Below, piece by piece: positions 1 through 6,422 of a DNA stretch of 11,167 bases. The notes under the pieces are model-generated. The model was not told the DNA's origin. It did no database searches and saw only the letters and a list, made by a program, of their open reading frames with translations. Position 1 is the stretch's first letter. Each line of letters begins with the position of its first letter. The translations under genes were made by a program, and so were the position numbers. Source of the stretch: Spirochaetia bacterium (lineage in GTDB: Bacteria; Spirochaetota; Spirochaetia; PWKH01); assembly GCA_021736505.1 (NCBI GenBank), contig JAIPFU010000041.1:1-11167 (forward strand), written 5' to 3'.

Positions 1-1265
1 CCACAACCGTAGTAGCTTACACCATAGGATTGCTTACAGGTTCAATTCTTACCTTTCGCTCCGCTATGAACAGACAGAAAACCTACGGAGCAGATGTCAT
101 CAGCAGAATTCAGTATTCTCAGGAATACGAAGGCGGCCTCCATAAGATGCATAAAGCTATTGTCTCCCAACTTCAGGAACTTTTTGATGATATGCTCAAG
201 CAGTTATCCCTGAAACGTGAATCAGTTGTTGATATAGCAATTGCAGGAAATACAACCATGCTGCATCTTTTTGCTGATATTGATCCATCCGGCATTGCGG
301 CAGCACCATTTATTCCTGTTTTCACCCGCTCCCTTACCAGCCGGGCTTCCGATTTCGGTTTCAAGTTTCCCGGAACGACATCATTGCAGCTTCTGCCCAG
401 TGTGGCATCATATATCGGAGCAGATATAACCGCAGGGATGCTTACAACTAAATTGCTTGATAACGGCAAGAATAAAATGCTGCTGGATATTGGAACCAAT
501 GGAGAAATCGCCCTATCCAAGGATGGACACATTTTCTGCTGCTCCTCTGCAGCTGGACCAGCCTTTGAAGGTGCTAATATCACATTTGGAGTTGGTGGGA
601 TTTTCGGAGCAGTTGATTCAGTAAAAGTCGCTAAGAAGAAACAATCTTCCGCTAAAGGTGATGAGAGTCAAGATTCTTTTTATCTGGAATACACAAGCAT
701 TGGGGACAAACCTGCTGTGGGTATCTGCGGTTCAGCAATTATCGATATTACCGCTGTACTGCTTGATCTTGGTCTTGTGGATTTTACAGGAAGAATTGAT
801 GACAGCAAGGAGGAGTATGCACACCTTCTGACAACTTATCAAGACCAGCCTGCAGTTATTCTCGTACCAGCTTCAGAAACAGCGGATGGAAAATCTATAC
901 TCTTCACACAGAAGGATATCAGGGAGGTTCAGCTTGCCAAATCTGCTATAGCAGCCGGCATACAGACTCTGCTGCATGAAAGCGGTACAGATTCCTCCCA
1001 AATCAGCACCTTGTATATTGCTGGAGGATTCGGTAACTACATACATGTCCCTAGTGCAGTTCGAATCGGGCTGATACCATCCGAATTGGAGAACAAGACA
1101 AAAGCCGCTGGGAATACCGCTGGAAGAGGAGCTGTTCAGTTCTTGATCGACAAATATGCTGCTGAAGAGTGCAGAGACATTCTGGAAAAGACAAGGTATA
1201 TTGAATTATCTTCAAATACCGCATTTCAGAATTTTTATATTGAGCAAATGGTATTTCCGGAATAG
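1..1265 (+). CDS. RACo-type corrinoid activation protein, 5' end missing (ASKHA / DUF4445 family)
   Basis: This is the C-terminal part of a reductive activator of corrinoid proteins. Such enzymes use ATP to drive reduction of inactive Co(II) in corrinoid methyl-carrier proteins to Co(I). The frame is open from base 3 and enters with TTVVAYTIGLLTG, the start of the actin-like ATPase region; the N-terminal [2Fe-2S] ferredoxin domain expected for the family must lie outside the window. The TTG at 30 is inside this conserved run and is not a real start. Visible motifs are YGADVISRI, AGNTTM (about 243-260), LLDIGTNGEI (480-509), AGPAFEG (552-572), GICGSAI (720-740) and YIAGGFGNYI near 1014. The C-terminus ends in the usual IELS...MVFP tail with no [4Fe-4S] extension, so it is RACo-like rather than RamA-like. 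It sits 72 bases upstream of the PocR regulator gene on the same strand. Family call is firm; the partner corrinoid protein is inferred to be the one at 3001. Confidence 0.9.
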   Translation, partial: TTVVAYTIGLLTGSILTFRSAMNRQKTYGADVISRIQYSQEYEGGLHKMHKAIVSQLQELFDDMLKQLSLKRESVVDIAIAGNTTMLHLFADIDPSGIAAAPFIPVFTRSLTSRASDFGFKFPGTTSLQLLPSVASYIGADITAGMLTTKLLDNGKNKMLLDIGTNGEIALSKDGHIFCCSSAAGPAFEGANITFGVGGIFGAVDSVKVAKKKQSSAKGDESQDSFYLEYTSIGDKPAVGICGSAIIDITAVLLDLGLVDFTGRIDDSKEEYAHLLTTYQDQPAVILVPASETADGKSILFTQKDIREVQLAKSAIAAGIQTLLHESGTDSSQISTLYIAGGFGNYIHVPSAVRIGLIPSELENKTKAAGNTAGRGAVQFLIDKYAAEECRDILEKTRYIELSSNTAFQNFYIEQMVFPE

Positions 1266-1283
1266 TATAAGGAAACTGCTCTA

Positions 1284-1307
1284 TACAGATTCAGTACAGA
1301 TTCAGTA
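1284..1307 (+). repeat. 11-bp tandem duplication in the RACo-regulator spacer
   Basis: TACAGATTCAG occurs twice head to tail (1284-1294 and 1295-1305), followed by TA of a third partial unit. It lies in the 72-base gap between the RACo-like gene and the AraC-family gene, about 30 bases before the latter's ATG. It could be a slippage product or a pair of direct-repeat binding sites of about one helical turn each; the sequence cannot tell these apart. Confidence 0.8.
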
Positions 1308-1337
1308 AATATGTGAAGGTAACAGGTTTATATTCTA

Positions 1338-2648
1338 ATGTTTGAAGATGAATTAGCTCAGATTGTATCCACAGCGAAGGAGATTGCCTACCACTATACC
1401 CAGGCTACTTCAATCCCCTGCACTATCGTTGATATTGGAGACAGCACAGCCTCTTTTGAAAGCATATGCTCATTGTGCCATTTCAAGACAGACGATACAT
1501 CGCCGGAATTCTGCAGGATGTGTCAGCAGGAACATCTGCACAGCTGTCATCTTTCTGAACGCTTCGGAGGGAGTTATATCTATTTCTGTCATCTGTCCCT
1601 TATGTTCTGGGCAAGCCCTATTATCCATGAAGGCATTATGAAAAAAGCATATATTGCCGGTCCGGTACGGGTACTTGAGGACGATGAAATATTGAGGGAT
1701 GCCCAGGGGGCGGCGGATCTTGAACTAGATGACGGCTCTTTATCCTATTTTCGCGAGGGCTTAAGCAGTATCCCTAAATTAAATATCAGCCAGACCCGCA
1801 GCCTATCTGAAATTCTCCGTATGTGTGCAGCTTGGACATCAGGGTATTTCGAAAAGCAGCTTTTGGAAAATCAGGAATACACAGACCAGCAATCGAAAAT
1901 TTCTGAATATATCCAGGAAATCAAGCAGCGCTTTAATGATGAGGAAGATGACAGAGCCGGGACTTATCCTATAGAAAAAGAGCAGCAGCTCCTTCAAGCC
2001 ATGCGGCGAGGTGACCGTCAGCAATCCCAAGCTCTTCTGAATGAGATCCTCGGATCAATTTTCTTTTCCAGCGGCAGCAGAATGGATTTAATCCGTTTCA
2101 GAGTACAGGAACTTATTGTACTGCTCTCGAGGGCATCCATTGACGGCGGAGCTGCTGTGGATGAAGTATTGAGAATGAACGATACCTACCAGCATGAACT
2201 TGAAAAATTTGTCAGTCTGGAAGCTATTTCCTACTGGCTGTCCAAGGTTCTGAAGAAATATATCCGCCTTGTGTTCTCAGCCAAAAAATTCAAACATGTC
2301 ACCAAGATTGAACAAGTACTACGCTTTGTACACAACCACCACACGGAAAAAATAAGTCTTCAGGAAGTTGCTTTTCATGTCGGCTTAAGCCCTACGTATC
2401 TCAGTAGAATTTTTAATGAAGAGATGGGATGCAGTTTTTCTTCATATTTGAATCAAAACCGAATAGATCATGCAAAAACGCTGCTGAGAACAACAGAGTA
2501 TACTCTTGTAGATATTGCTGGTATTGTGGGATATGATGACCAGAGTTATTTTTCTAAACTTTTTAAACAATTTACCGGAATCACCCCCGGGAAATACCGT
2601 GAGCGGGCTGGATTATACCCCAGTAATAATAACGAAATACATAGCTGA
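1338..2648 (+). CDS. AraC-family transcriptional regulator with N-terminal PocR sensor domain
   Basis: A 436-residue cytoplasmic regulator. Residues about 5-165 match the PocR ligand-binding domain, known from regulators of propanediol use and methyl-transfer clusters and predicted to sense small hydrocarbon derivatives. It carries a cysteine-rich patch: C44-x2-C47, C59-x2-C62, C70 and C84. A charged helical linker follows (about 170-310). Residues about 321-423 are a standard AraC DNA-binding domain with two helix-turn-helices (about 340-364 and 389-413, ending in the FKQFTGITPGKYR signature). The ATG at 1338 has only a weak AGG upstream (1324-1326), so translation may be modest. There are no receiver or membrane segments. 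Its place between the RACo-like gene and the corrinoid protein gene suggests it switches on this methyl-transfer cluster in response to the methyl donor or a related metabolite. Domain calls are firm; the ligand and targets are inferred. Confidence 0.92.
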   Translation: MFEDELAQIVSTAKEIAYHYTQATSIPCTIVDIGDSTASFESICSLCHFKTDDTSPEFCRMCQQEHLHSCHLSERFGGSYIYFCHLSLMFWASPIIHEGIMKKAYIAGPVRVLEDDEILRDAQGAADLELDDGSLSYFREGLSSIPKLNISQTRSLSEILRMCAAWTSGYFEKQLLENQEYTDQQSKISEYIQEIKQRFNDEEDDRAGTYPIEKEQQLLQAMRRGDRQQSQALLNEILGSIFFSSGSRMDLIRFRVQELIVLLSRASIDGGAAVDEVLRMNDTYQHELEKFVSLEAISYWLSKVLKKYIRLVFSAKKFKHVTKIEQVLRFVHNHHTEKISLQEVAFHVGLSPTYLSRIFNEEMGCSFSSYLNQNRIDHAKTLLRTTEYTLVDIAGIVGYDDQSYFSKLFKQFTGITPGKYRERAGLYPSNNNEIHS

Positions 2649-2778
2649 ACGTTCTCTAATATCTGCATAATTCCTTTTCTGCAATAAACATGTGTGTTTT
2701 ATTAAGAAATCAAAAATTTACAAGCAAAATTGTACATAAAATAGCAAAATAATTACATACCCAAGCTATTTTCACCCC

Positions 2779-2784
2779 TATAGT
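2779..2784 (+). promoter_or_regulatory. possible -10 element for the riboswitch transcript
   Basis: TATAGT matches the sigma-70 -10 consensus at 5 of 6 positions. It would start transcription near 2790, just before the 5' strand of riboswitch stem P1 at 2794. No good -35 is seen at 16-18 bases upstream, so the call rests on position and the single hexamer. The 145 bases between the regulator stop and the riboswitch (2649-2793) are AT-rich and otherwise hold only a weak AT hairpin (AATAAAC 2683-2689 with GTTTTATT 2696-2703). Confidence 0.3.
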
Positions 2785-2793
2785 TAGATTAAC

Positions 2794-2961
2794 GTAAATT
2801 TCTTCGGGAAGTTTGGTGAGATTCCAACGCGAGCCCGTCACTGTGTATGCTAGCGAACCTGCTGATGCCACTGGTTTATTAACTGGGAAGGCGCAGGCTA
2901 GAACGGCATAAGCCAGGATACCAAAGAACTTTACAAACCGAATGGCTTCGTGGACCAAGCC
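2794..2961 (+). ncRNA. cobalamin riboswitch upstream of the corrinoid protein gene
   Basis: The conserved cobalamin riboswitch landmarks appear in order: GGTGAGATTCCAACGCGAGCC followed by CGTCACTGT from about 2815, GAACCTGCTGATGCCACTGG at 2855-2874, GGGAAGGC at 2885-2892, GCAGGCTAGAACGG at 2893-2906, and the B12 box AAGCCAGGATACC at 2910-2922. Closing stem P1 can be drawn directly: GTAAA 2794-2798 pairs with TTTAC 2930-2934 and TTCTT 2800-2804 with AAGAA 2924-2928, with one mismatch between. A downstream hairpin (GGCTT 2944-2948 with AAGCC 2957-2961) has an 8-base loop CGTGGACC whose GTGG or GGACCA could pair with the CCAC or TGGTTT around 2868-2877. This would be the kissing-loop hairpin typical of the class. 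No U-tract terminator follows, so control is probably at translation. Identification is strong; the direction of control is not decided by the sequence. Confidence 0.93.
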
Positions 2962-2989
2962 TAGGAGGAAAGTTTAATTACTGCTTCTT

Positions 2990-2995
2990 AGGAGG
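2990..2995 (+). promoter_or_regulatory. strong Shine-Dalgarno of the corrinoid protein gene, with an upstream decoy copy
   Basis: AGGAGG at 2990-2995 lies 5 bases before the ATG at 3001 and fixes that start. A second identical AGGAGG stands at 2963-2968, immediately 3' of the riboswitch kissing-loop hairpin, with no ATG, GTG or TTG at usable distance. TAGGAGG 2962-2968 can pair with CTTCTTA 2984-2990 (two G-U pairs), placing the true ribosome site at the foot of a switchable hairpin. Confidence 0.7.
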
Positions 2996-3000
2996 ATTGT

Positions 3001-3633
3001 ATGGCAGATTTGAATGCCCTTTCTGAATTTCTTCAGAAAGGACGAGCTAACGAAGTTAAAGAACTTGTACAGCAGGCTTTGGATGAAGGTCTTACCCCAA
3101 AATCAATTTTGGAAGAGGGCCTTATGGCAGGAATGAGCGTAATTGGGGACAAATTCAAGAAAAACGAAATTTTTGTACCTGAAGTTCTGATTGCTGCCCG
3201 GGCAATGAATGCAGGAATGGTTGTTTTAAAACCTAAACTTGTTGATACCGGGGTTGAAACAAAGGGAACAGTGGTTATCGGTACAGTAAAAGGTGACCTT
3301 CACGACATCGGTAAAAACCTGGTTGGCATGATGATGGAAGGTAAAGGTCTGGAAATTGTTGACCTTGGTACGGATGTAACGCCGCAAAAATTTGTGGAAG
3401 CAGCTAAAGAGAAGGGAGCTCAAATCATCGCCTGCTCTGCTCTTTTGACAACAACCATGAATGAAATGGGAAATGTTGTTAAAGCAGTTGAAGAAGCCGG
3501 ATTAAGAGACTCAATTAAGATTATGATCGGCGGTGCCCCCATAACTGATGCTTTCTGTGAGTCAATTAAGGCTGATGCCTATACTCCGGATGCGGCAACT
3601 GCAGCAGAAAAAGCAATTGAGTTCTGCAGCTGA
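3001..3633 (+). CDS. corrinoid-binding methyl-carrier protein (MtaC/MtbC/MtvC-like)
   Basis: A 210-residue cytoplasmic B12-binding protein that carries a methyl group on cobalt between two methyltransferases. Residues 1-88 form the helical cap domain typical of methionine synthase-type corrinoid proteins (LLxGLMAGMxxIGDKF-like run at about 38-54). Residues 89-210 are the Rossmann cobalamin-binding domain. The base-off/His-on signature GDLHDIGKN is at 98-106, with H101 as the predicted lower cobalt ligand in D99-x-H101-x-x-G104. SALLTTTM (146-153) and IGGAP (176-180) are the other cofactor-contact loops. Length is normal for the family, and a strong AGGAGG fixes the start. It is the only gene directly behind the cobalamin riboswitch and is separated from the next gene by 450 bases, so it may be made from its own transcript. 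It is the likely substrate of the RACo-like and MetH-like reactivation proteins. The methyl substrate cannot be told from this sequence. Confidence 0.93.
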   Translation: MADLNALSEFLQKGRANEVKELVQQALDEGLTPKSILEEGLMAGMSVIGDKFKKNEIFVPEVLIAARAMNAGMVVLKPKLVDTGVETKGTVVIGTVKGDLHDIGKNLVGMMMEGKGLEIVDLGTDVTPQKFVEAAKEKGAQIIACSALLTTTMNEMGNVVKAVEEAGLRDSIKIMIGGAPITDAFCESIKADAYTPDAATAAEKAIEFCS

Positions 3634-3709
3634 TTACCATAACGCTGGTTTGACAGTGTTCTTACTTGAGTTTGGTGTTCAGCACTAAACTTGGTAAAGT
3701 ATTCAGTAT

Positions 3710-3748
3710 TGAGCTTCAGTATTGGAATTTTCCTTTACTGGAAGCTCA
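3710..3748 (+). terminator. stem-loop downstream of the corrinoid protein gene (3'-UTR hairpin, possible weak terminator)
   Basis: TGAGCTTC (3710-3717) pairs with GAAGCTCA (3741-3748). The stem continues as AGTA 3718-3721 with TACT 3736-3739 past a single bulged G at 3740, and a small inner GGA/TCC stem follows. It starts 76 bases after the stop codon. There is no T-run on its 3' side (CAAATAAAAGG follows), so it is more likely an mRNA-end stabiliser or processing site than an intrinsic terminator. Confidence 0.4.
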
Positions 3749-3754
3749 CAAATA

Positions 3755-3849
3755 AAAGGCTCTTCCAGCTTAAGTTTCGGCTTAGGTTTCAGTAAATCTG
3801 CTATGTACTTGATTTATAGAAATTTATCTAACTGAACGGAAGAGCCTTT
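3755..3849 (+). repeat. 12-bp perfect inverted repeat enclosing a possible multi-branched RNA
   Basis: AAAGGCTCTTCC (3755-3766) and GGAAGAGCCTTT (3838-3849) are perfect inverted copies 71 bases apart. Three more stems can be drawn inside: CTTAAG 3769-3774 with CTTAGG 3781-3786 (one G-U, loop TTTCGG), TAAATC 3793-3798 with GATTTA 3811-3816, and TAGA 3817-3820 with TCTA 3827-3830. The result would be a cloverleaf-like junction. No target-site duplication flanks it, so a small transposable element is not supported. A-rich left flank and a short TTT on the right recall an intrinsic terminator, but the loop is unusually large. Confidence 0.5.
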
Positions 3850-3926
3850 GTAAAACTTGTATTTATGATAAAAATTGTAATCTTTTATTAAGATGAAAAC
3901 TGAATTTCAGCATGTTTTTCGTACCG

Positions 3927-3956
3927 AATTATAGTATTTTTAATTATAGTATTTTT
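3927..3956 (+). repeat. 15-bp perfect tandem duplication upstream of the UroD-type gene
   Basis: AATTATAGTATTTTT is present twice with no gap (3927-3941 and 3942-3956). The end of the second copy overlaps the TTTACA that may serve as a -35 box, so the duplication sits where it could alter promoter activity. Confidence 0.85.
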
Positions 3957-3980
3957 ACAGAAGATTTTAGAAAAGATAAT
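3954..3980 (+). promoter_or_regulatory. possible promoter for the UroD / CobW / MetH-like gene run
   Basis: TTTACA (3954-3959, 5 of 6 to the -35 consensus) is followed after 15 bases by GATAAT (3975-3980, 5 of 6 to -10). Spacing is shorter than the ideal 17; TAATGT at 3977 gives 17 but matches poorly. It would give a leader of about 97 bases before the ATG at 4084. The call rests only on hexamer matches in AT-rich DNA. Confidence 0.3.
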
Positions 3981-4083
3981 GTCCTTACTTGTATTTTACT
4001 TCCTATCTGTGCTGCTGAAACTGATCAATCACTGGCGCTGAGAGGTAAAACATAAAAAAATAAATCGAACCAAGAGGTAGAAA

Positions 4084-5433
4084 ATGACAGGAAAAGAAAG
4101 AATTTTTGCGGTAATGCAGAACAAAGAAACGGATAAAACCCCTTGGGTTCCCTTTGCTGGAGTCCACTCAGGAAAATTAAAGGGATATACTGCTCGTGAA
4201 GTCTCCACCGATCCAGAAAAACTGGTTGAATCCCTCTTAGAAGTGAACAGACTCTACAAACCCGACGGACAGCCGGTTATGTTTGACCTTCAGATAGAGG
4301 CGGAAATACTCGGATGTGATCTTGTATGGTCAGATGATGCTCCCCCTACAGTTTCCACCCACCCTTTATCCGACACCCAGGAAATACCTGATAAAATGCC
4401 GGAAGCTAGTGACGGCCGAATTGGAATGGAACTGGAAGCAATGAAAAAAATCAAAAAAGAAATTGGCGACAATACAGCACTGTACGGCCTTTTCTGCGGT
4501 CCCTTTACTCTGGCATCCCACCTTCGGGGAACAAATATTTTCATGGATATGATTCTAGATCCGGATTATGTACAGAAATTAATGGAATACACAACCAATA
4601 TTTCAAAACGCATGATAGATTTCTTTATTGACGCTGGAATGGATGTACTTGCGGTGGTCGATCCGCTGATTTCACAGATCTCGCCTGATCACTTTGGGCA
4701 ATTCATGGATCAGCCCTTTTCTGAAATTTTCTCATATATCCGCGATAAGGGAGCCCTTTCTTCATTTTTTGTCTGCGGAAATGCAACTATGAATATTGAT
4801 CCTATGTGCCGGACTAAGCCTGACAGCATTTCTGTTGATGAAAATGTTGATCTTGCTAAAGCGAAAAAGGTTACAGATCAATATAATATTGTAATCGGTG
4901 GAAATATCCCTCTCACCTCAATAATGCTTTTCGGTAATCAGCAGGACAATATGAAGGCTACTGTGGAATTAATTGATTCCCTTACTCCGGGAAATGCTAT
5001 TATTGCTCCGGGCTGTGATATGCCTTATGATATTCCTGTAGAAAATGTTCTTGGGATAGAACAAGCAGTACATGAAACTGAAACAGTCAGAGAAATGATC
5101 AAAAATTATGAAGGTAGTAATTTAGAATTTGAGGGGGAACTGCCGGATTATCCCAATTTGCAGAAACCGCTCATTGAAGTTTTCACCCTGGATTCAGCGA
5201 CTTGCGCAGCTTGTACTTATATGCTTGCTTCCGCAGTTGAAGCTAAAGAAGAATATTTTGGTGATGCTATCGATGTAGTCGAGTATAAGTATACGACAAA
5301 ACAGAATATCGCTCGCTGCATGGCCATGGGCGTGAAGCAGCTTCCAAGTATTTACATTAACGGAGAGCTTGCTTACTCATCAATTATTCCCAGTAGGGAT
5401 GAATTGATACAGAAAGTTAAGGAAGTAATGTAG
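4084..5433 (+). CDS. UroD-family (MtaA/CmuA-like) methyltransferase fused to a C-terminal thioredoxin-like domain
   Basis: A 449-residue soluble protein. Residues 1 to about 345 are a uroporphyrinogen-decarboxylase-fold methyltransferase of the MtaA/CmuA group, which moves methyl groups between corrinoid proteins and thiols or other substrates using a zinc site. Family landmarks are the MTGKERIFAVMQ start, MFDLQIEAEILGCDL (66-80), GPFTLASHLRG (139-149), FVCGN (229-233) and APGCDMPYDIPVENV (308-322). The zinc motif H-x-C...C is altered: C231 and C311 remain, about 80 residues apart as expected, but the histidine position is F229. Residues about 361-449 form an added thioredoxin/glutaredoxin-like domain with the redox pair C374-A-A-C377, a cis-proline region QLPS (419-422) and the YINGE strand. 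AGAGG 6 bases before the ATG fixes the start. CobW follows after one base. It probably serves the corrinoid protein at 3001; whether it is the demethylating or accepting enzyme is unknown. Confidence 0.88.
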   Translation: MTGKERIFAVMQNKETDKTPWVPFAGVHSGKLKGYTAREVSTDPEKLVESLLEVNRLYKPDGQPVMFDLQIEAEILGCDLVWSDDAPPTVSTHPLSDTQEIPDKMPEASDGRIGMELEAMKKIKKEIGDNTALYGLFCGPFTLASHLRGTNIFMDMILDPDYVQKLMEYTTNISKRMIDFFIDAGMDVLAVVDPLISQISPDHFGQFMDQPFSEIFSYIRDKGALSSFFVCGNATMNIDPMCRTKPDSISVDENVDLAKAKKVTDQYNIVIGGNIPLTSIMLFGNQQDNMKATVELIDSLTPGNAIIAPGCDMPYDIPVENVLGIEQAVHETETVREMIKNYEGSNLEFEGELPDYPNLQKPLIEVFTLDSATCAACTYMLASAVEAKEEYFGDAIDVVEYKYTTKQNIARCMAMGVKQLPSIYINGELAYSSIIPSRDELIQKVKEVM

Positions 5434-5434
5434 T

Positions 5435-6400
5435 ATGGCTGGCAGACAAACTCCAATGTATATTATCAGTGGTTTTCTCGGATCCGGGAAAACCACATTC
5501 CTGAATAAACTACTGAAACTTTATCGCGGAAAGAATATCGGTATTATTGTTAATGAATTCGGATCAATTTCTATTGATGGAACATTAATTGAAGCGGATA
5601 CTGGTATACAAAAAACTGAATTAAATGGCGGACAAATTTTCTGCAGTTGTTTATCCGGTTCCTTTGTTGAATCCATCGCTTCCTATAAAGATAAAGAGCT
5701 GGACATTCTTATTGTTGAAGCATCAGGTCTTGCTAAACCATCACCGCTTCTTGAAATAGTGGAATGGGCTGAAAAAAAGAGCGATCATATGATCTCATAT
5801 AGAGGGATGATCGGCATCATTGATGCTTCCCGATATCTTGATCTTTCTAGTGTGTTAAAGACTTTGGAGGAACAGGTTGCGTTCAGTGATAGATTCATCA
5901 TTAACAAAACTGATCTTGTAGATCAAGAAACACTTCAGAAAGTTCTGTCTTCTGTCCAGAAAATATCCCCGGGTGCTTGGATTGAAACTGCCTCTTACTG
6001 TGATGTGGATGGTGATTTCATGAAATTCTCTTATAATTCTGATCGCGTCAATCTTATAAAAAAAGAGTACTACAAGGGTTGGGGACCTCAGGGTAGACCA
6101 AAACCTGTTCTGCTGAAACCGCTAGAAACAGTGACTATTACATCCCTTAAGAATTTTTTAAGAGAATATGGGAAAAAAACCTTCAGAATAAAAGGTTATT
6201 GTGATACAAAAGAGCTAGGTATTGTACAGATTAACTGCGTGGGAGAACAAATAGAGGTGGATCCCATCAGTGACTGGAAAAAAACTTCCTCAATTCCTGT
6301 TTCTGGTATTGTTGTCATGTTTACGAGGTCAAATGCTTCTGAAAAAGTTCTTCAGGCACGATGGATGCTTCTCACTGGCGATCGTGCTACTGTAAAATAG
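5435..6400 (+). CDS. CobW / COG0523-type G3E GTPase
   Basis: A 321-residue P-loop GTPase of the CobW/HypB/UreG class, whose members use GTP to load metals or metal cofactors into enzymes. The Walker A motif GFLGSGKTT is at 13-21, VNEFG at 39-43, the Walker B-region signature EASGLAKP at 95-102 and the guanine-specificity motif NKTD at 157-160. The CobW metal-site motif C-x-C-C is reduced to C70-S-C72-L73, so only two of the three usual cysteines are present. Residues about 215-315 form the CobW C-terminal domain (KTFRIKGY, QARWMLLTGD). There is no His-rich stretch. It starts one base after the UroD-type stop (TAG-T-ATG), so the two are almost surely co-translated. A role in delivering zinc to, or maturing, the methyltransferase or corrinoid system is inferred from this pairing and not shown by the sequence. 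Confidence 0.9.
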   Translation: MAGRQTPMYIISGFLGSGKTTFLNKLLKLYRGKNIGIIVNEFGSISIDGTLIEADTGIQKTELNGGQIFCSCLSGSFVESIASYKDKELDILIVEASGLAKPSPLLEIVEWAEKKSDHMISYRGMIGIIDASRYLDLSSVLKTLEEQVAFSDRFIINKTDLVDQETLQKVLSSVQKISPGAWIETASYCDVDGDFMKFSYNSDRVNLIKKEYYKGWGPQGRPKPVLLKPLETVTITSLKNFLREYGKKTFRIKGYCDTKELGIVQINCVGEQIEVDPISDWKKTSSIPVSGIVVMFTRSNASEKVLQARWMLLTGDRATVK

Positions 6401-6422
6401 CACATCCCTTCTAGAGAAATTC

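Larger units (their letters stand above)
3634..4083 (+). other. 450-base spacer with hairpins and repeats, no gene seen
   Basis: No credible coding frame is visible between the corrinoid protein and the UroD-type gene. The spacer holds a 13-base-period direct repeat (TTCAGTATTG at 3702-3711 and 3715-3724), a hairpin at 3710-3748, a 12-bp inverted repeat at 3755-3849 enclosing further short stems, a 15-bp tandem duplication at 3927-3956, and a possible promoter at 3954-3980. It separates the riboswitch-controlled gene from the three-gene run starting at 4084, so it is a natural place for a 3' end and a fresh promoter. Confidence 0.6.

Noticed and set aside
30..32. TTG as the start of the RACo-like gene
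   Set aside because: The frame is open upstream to the window edge and already encodes conserved residues (TTVVAYTIG), so the gene is truncated by the window and does not start here.
2683..2703. AATAAAC / GTTTTATT hairpin as terminator of the PocR regulator gene
   Set aside because: The stem is almost all A-T, contains a bulge, and has no T-run after it; too weak to annotate as a terminator.
2710..2958. 82-codon reverse-strand open frame
   Set aside because: It lies entirely on the riboswitch and its flanks; the conserved riboswitch motifs on the + strand explain the sequence.
3755..3849. Miniature transposable element (inverted ends about 95 bases apart)
   Set aside because: No direct target-site duplication flanks the repeats and no second copy is in the window.
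3755..3849. tRNA-like gene, because of the cloverleaf-like drawing
   Set aside because: The outer stem is 12 bp, and there is no T-loop signature, anticodon arm geometry or CCA end.
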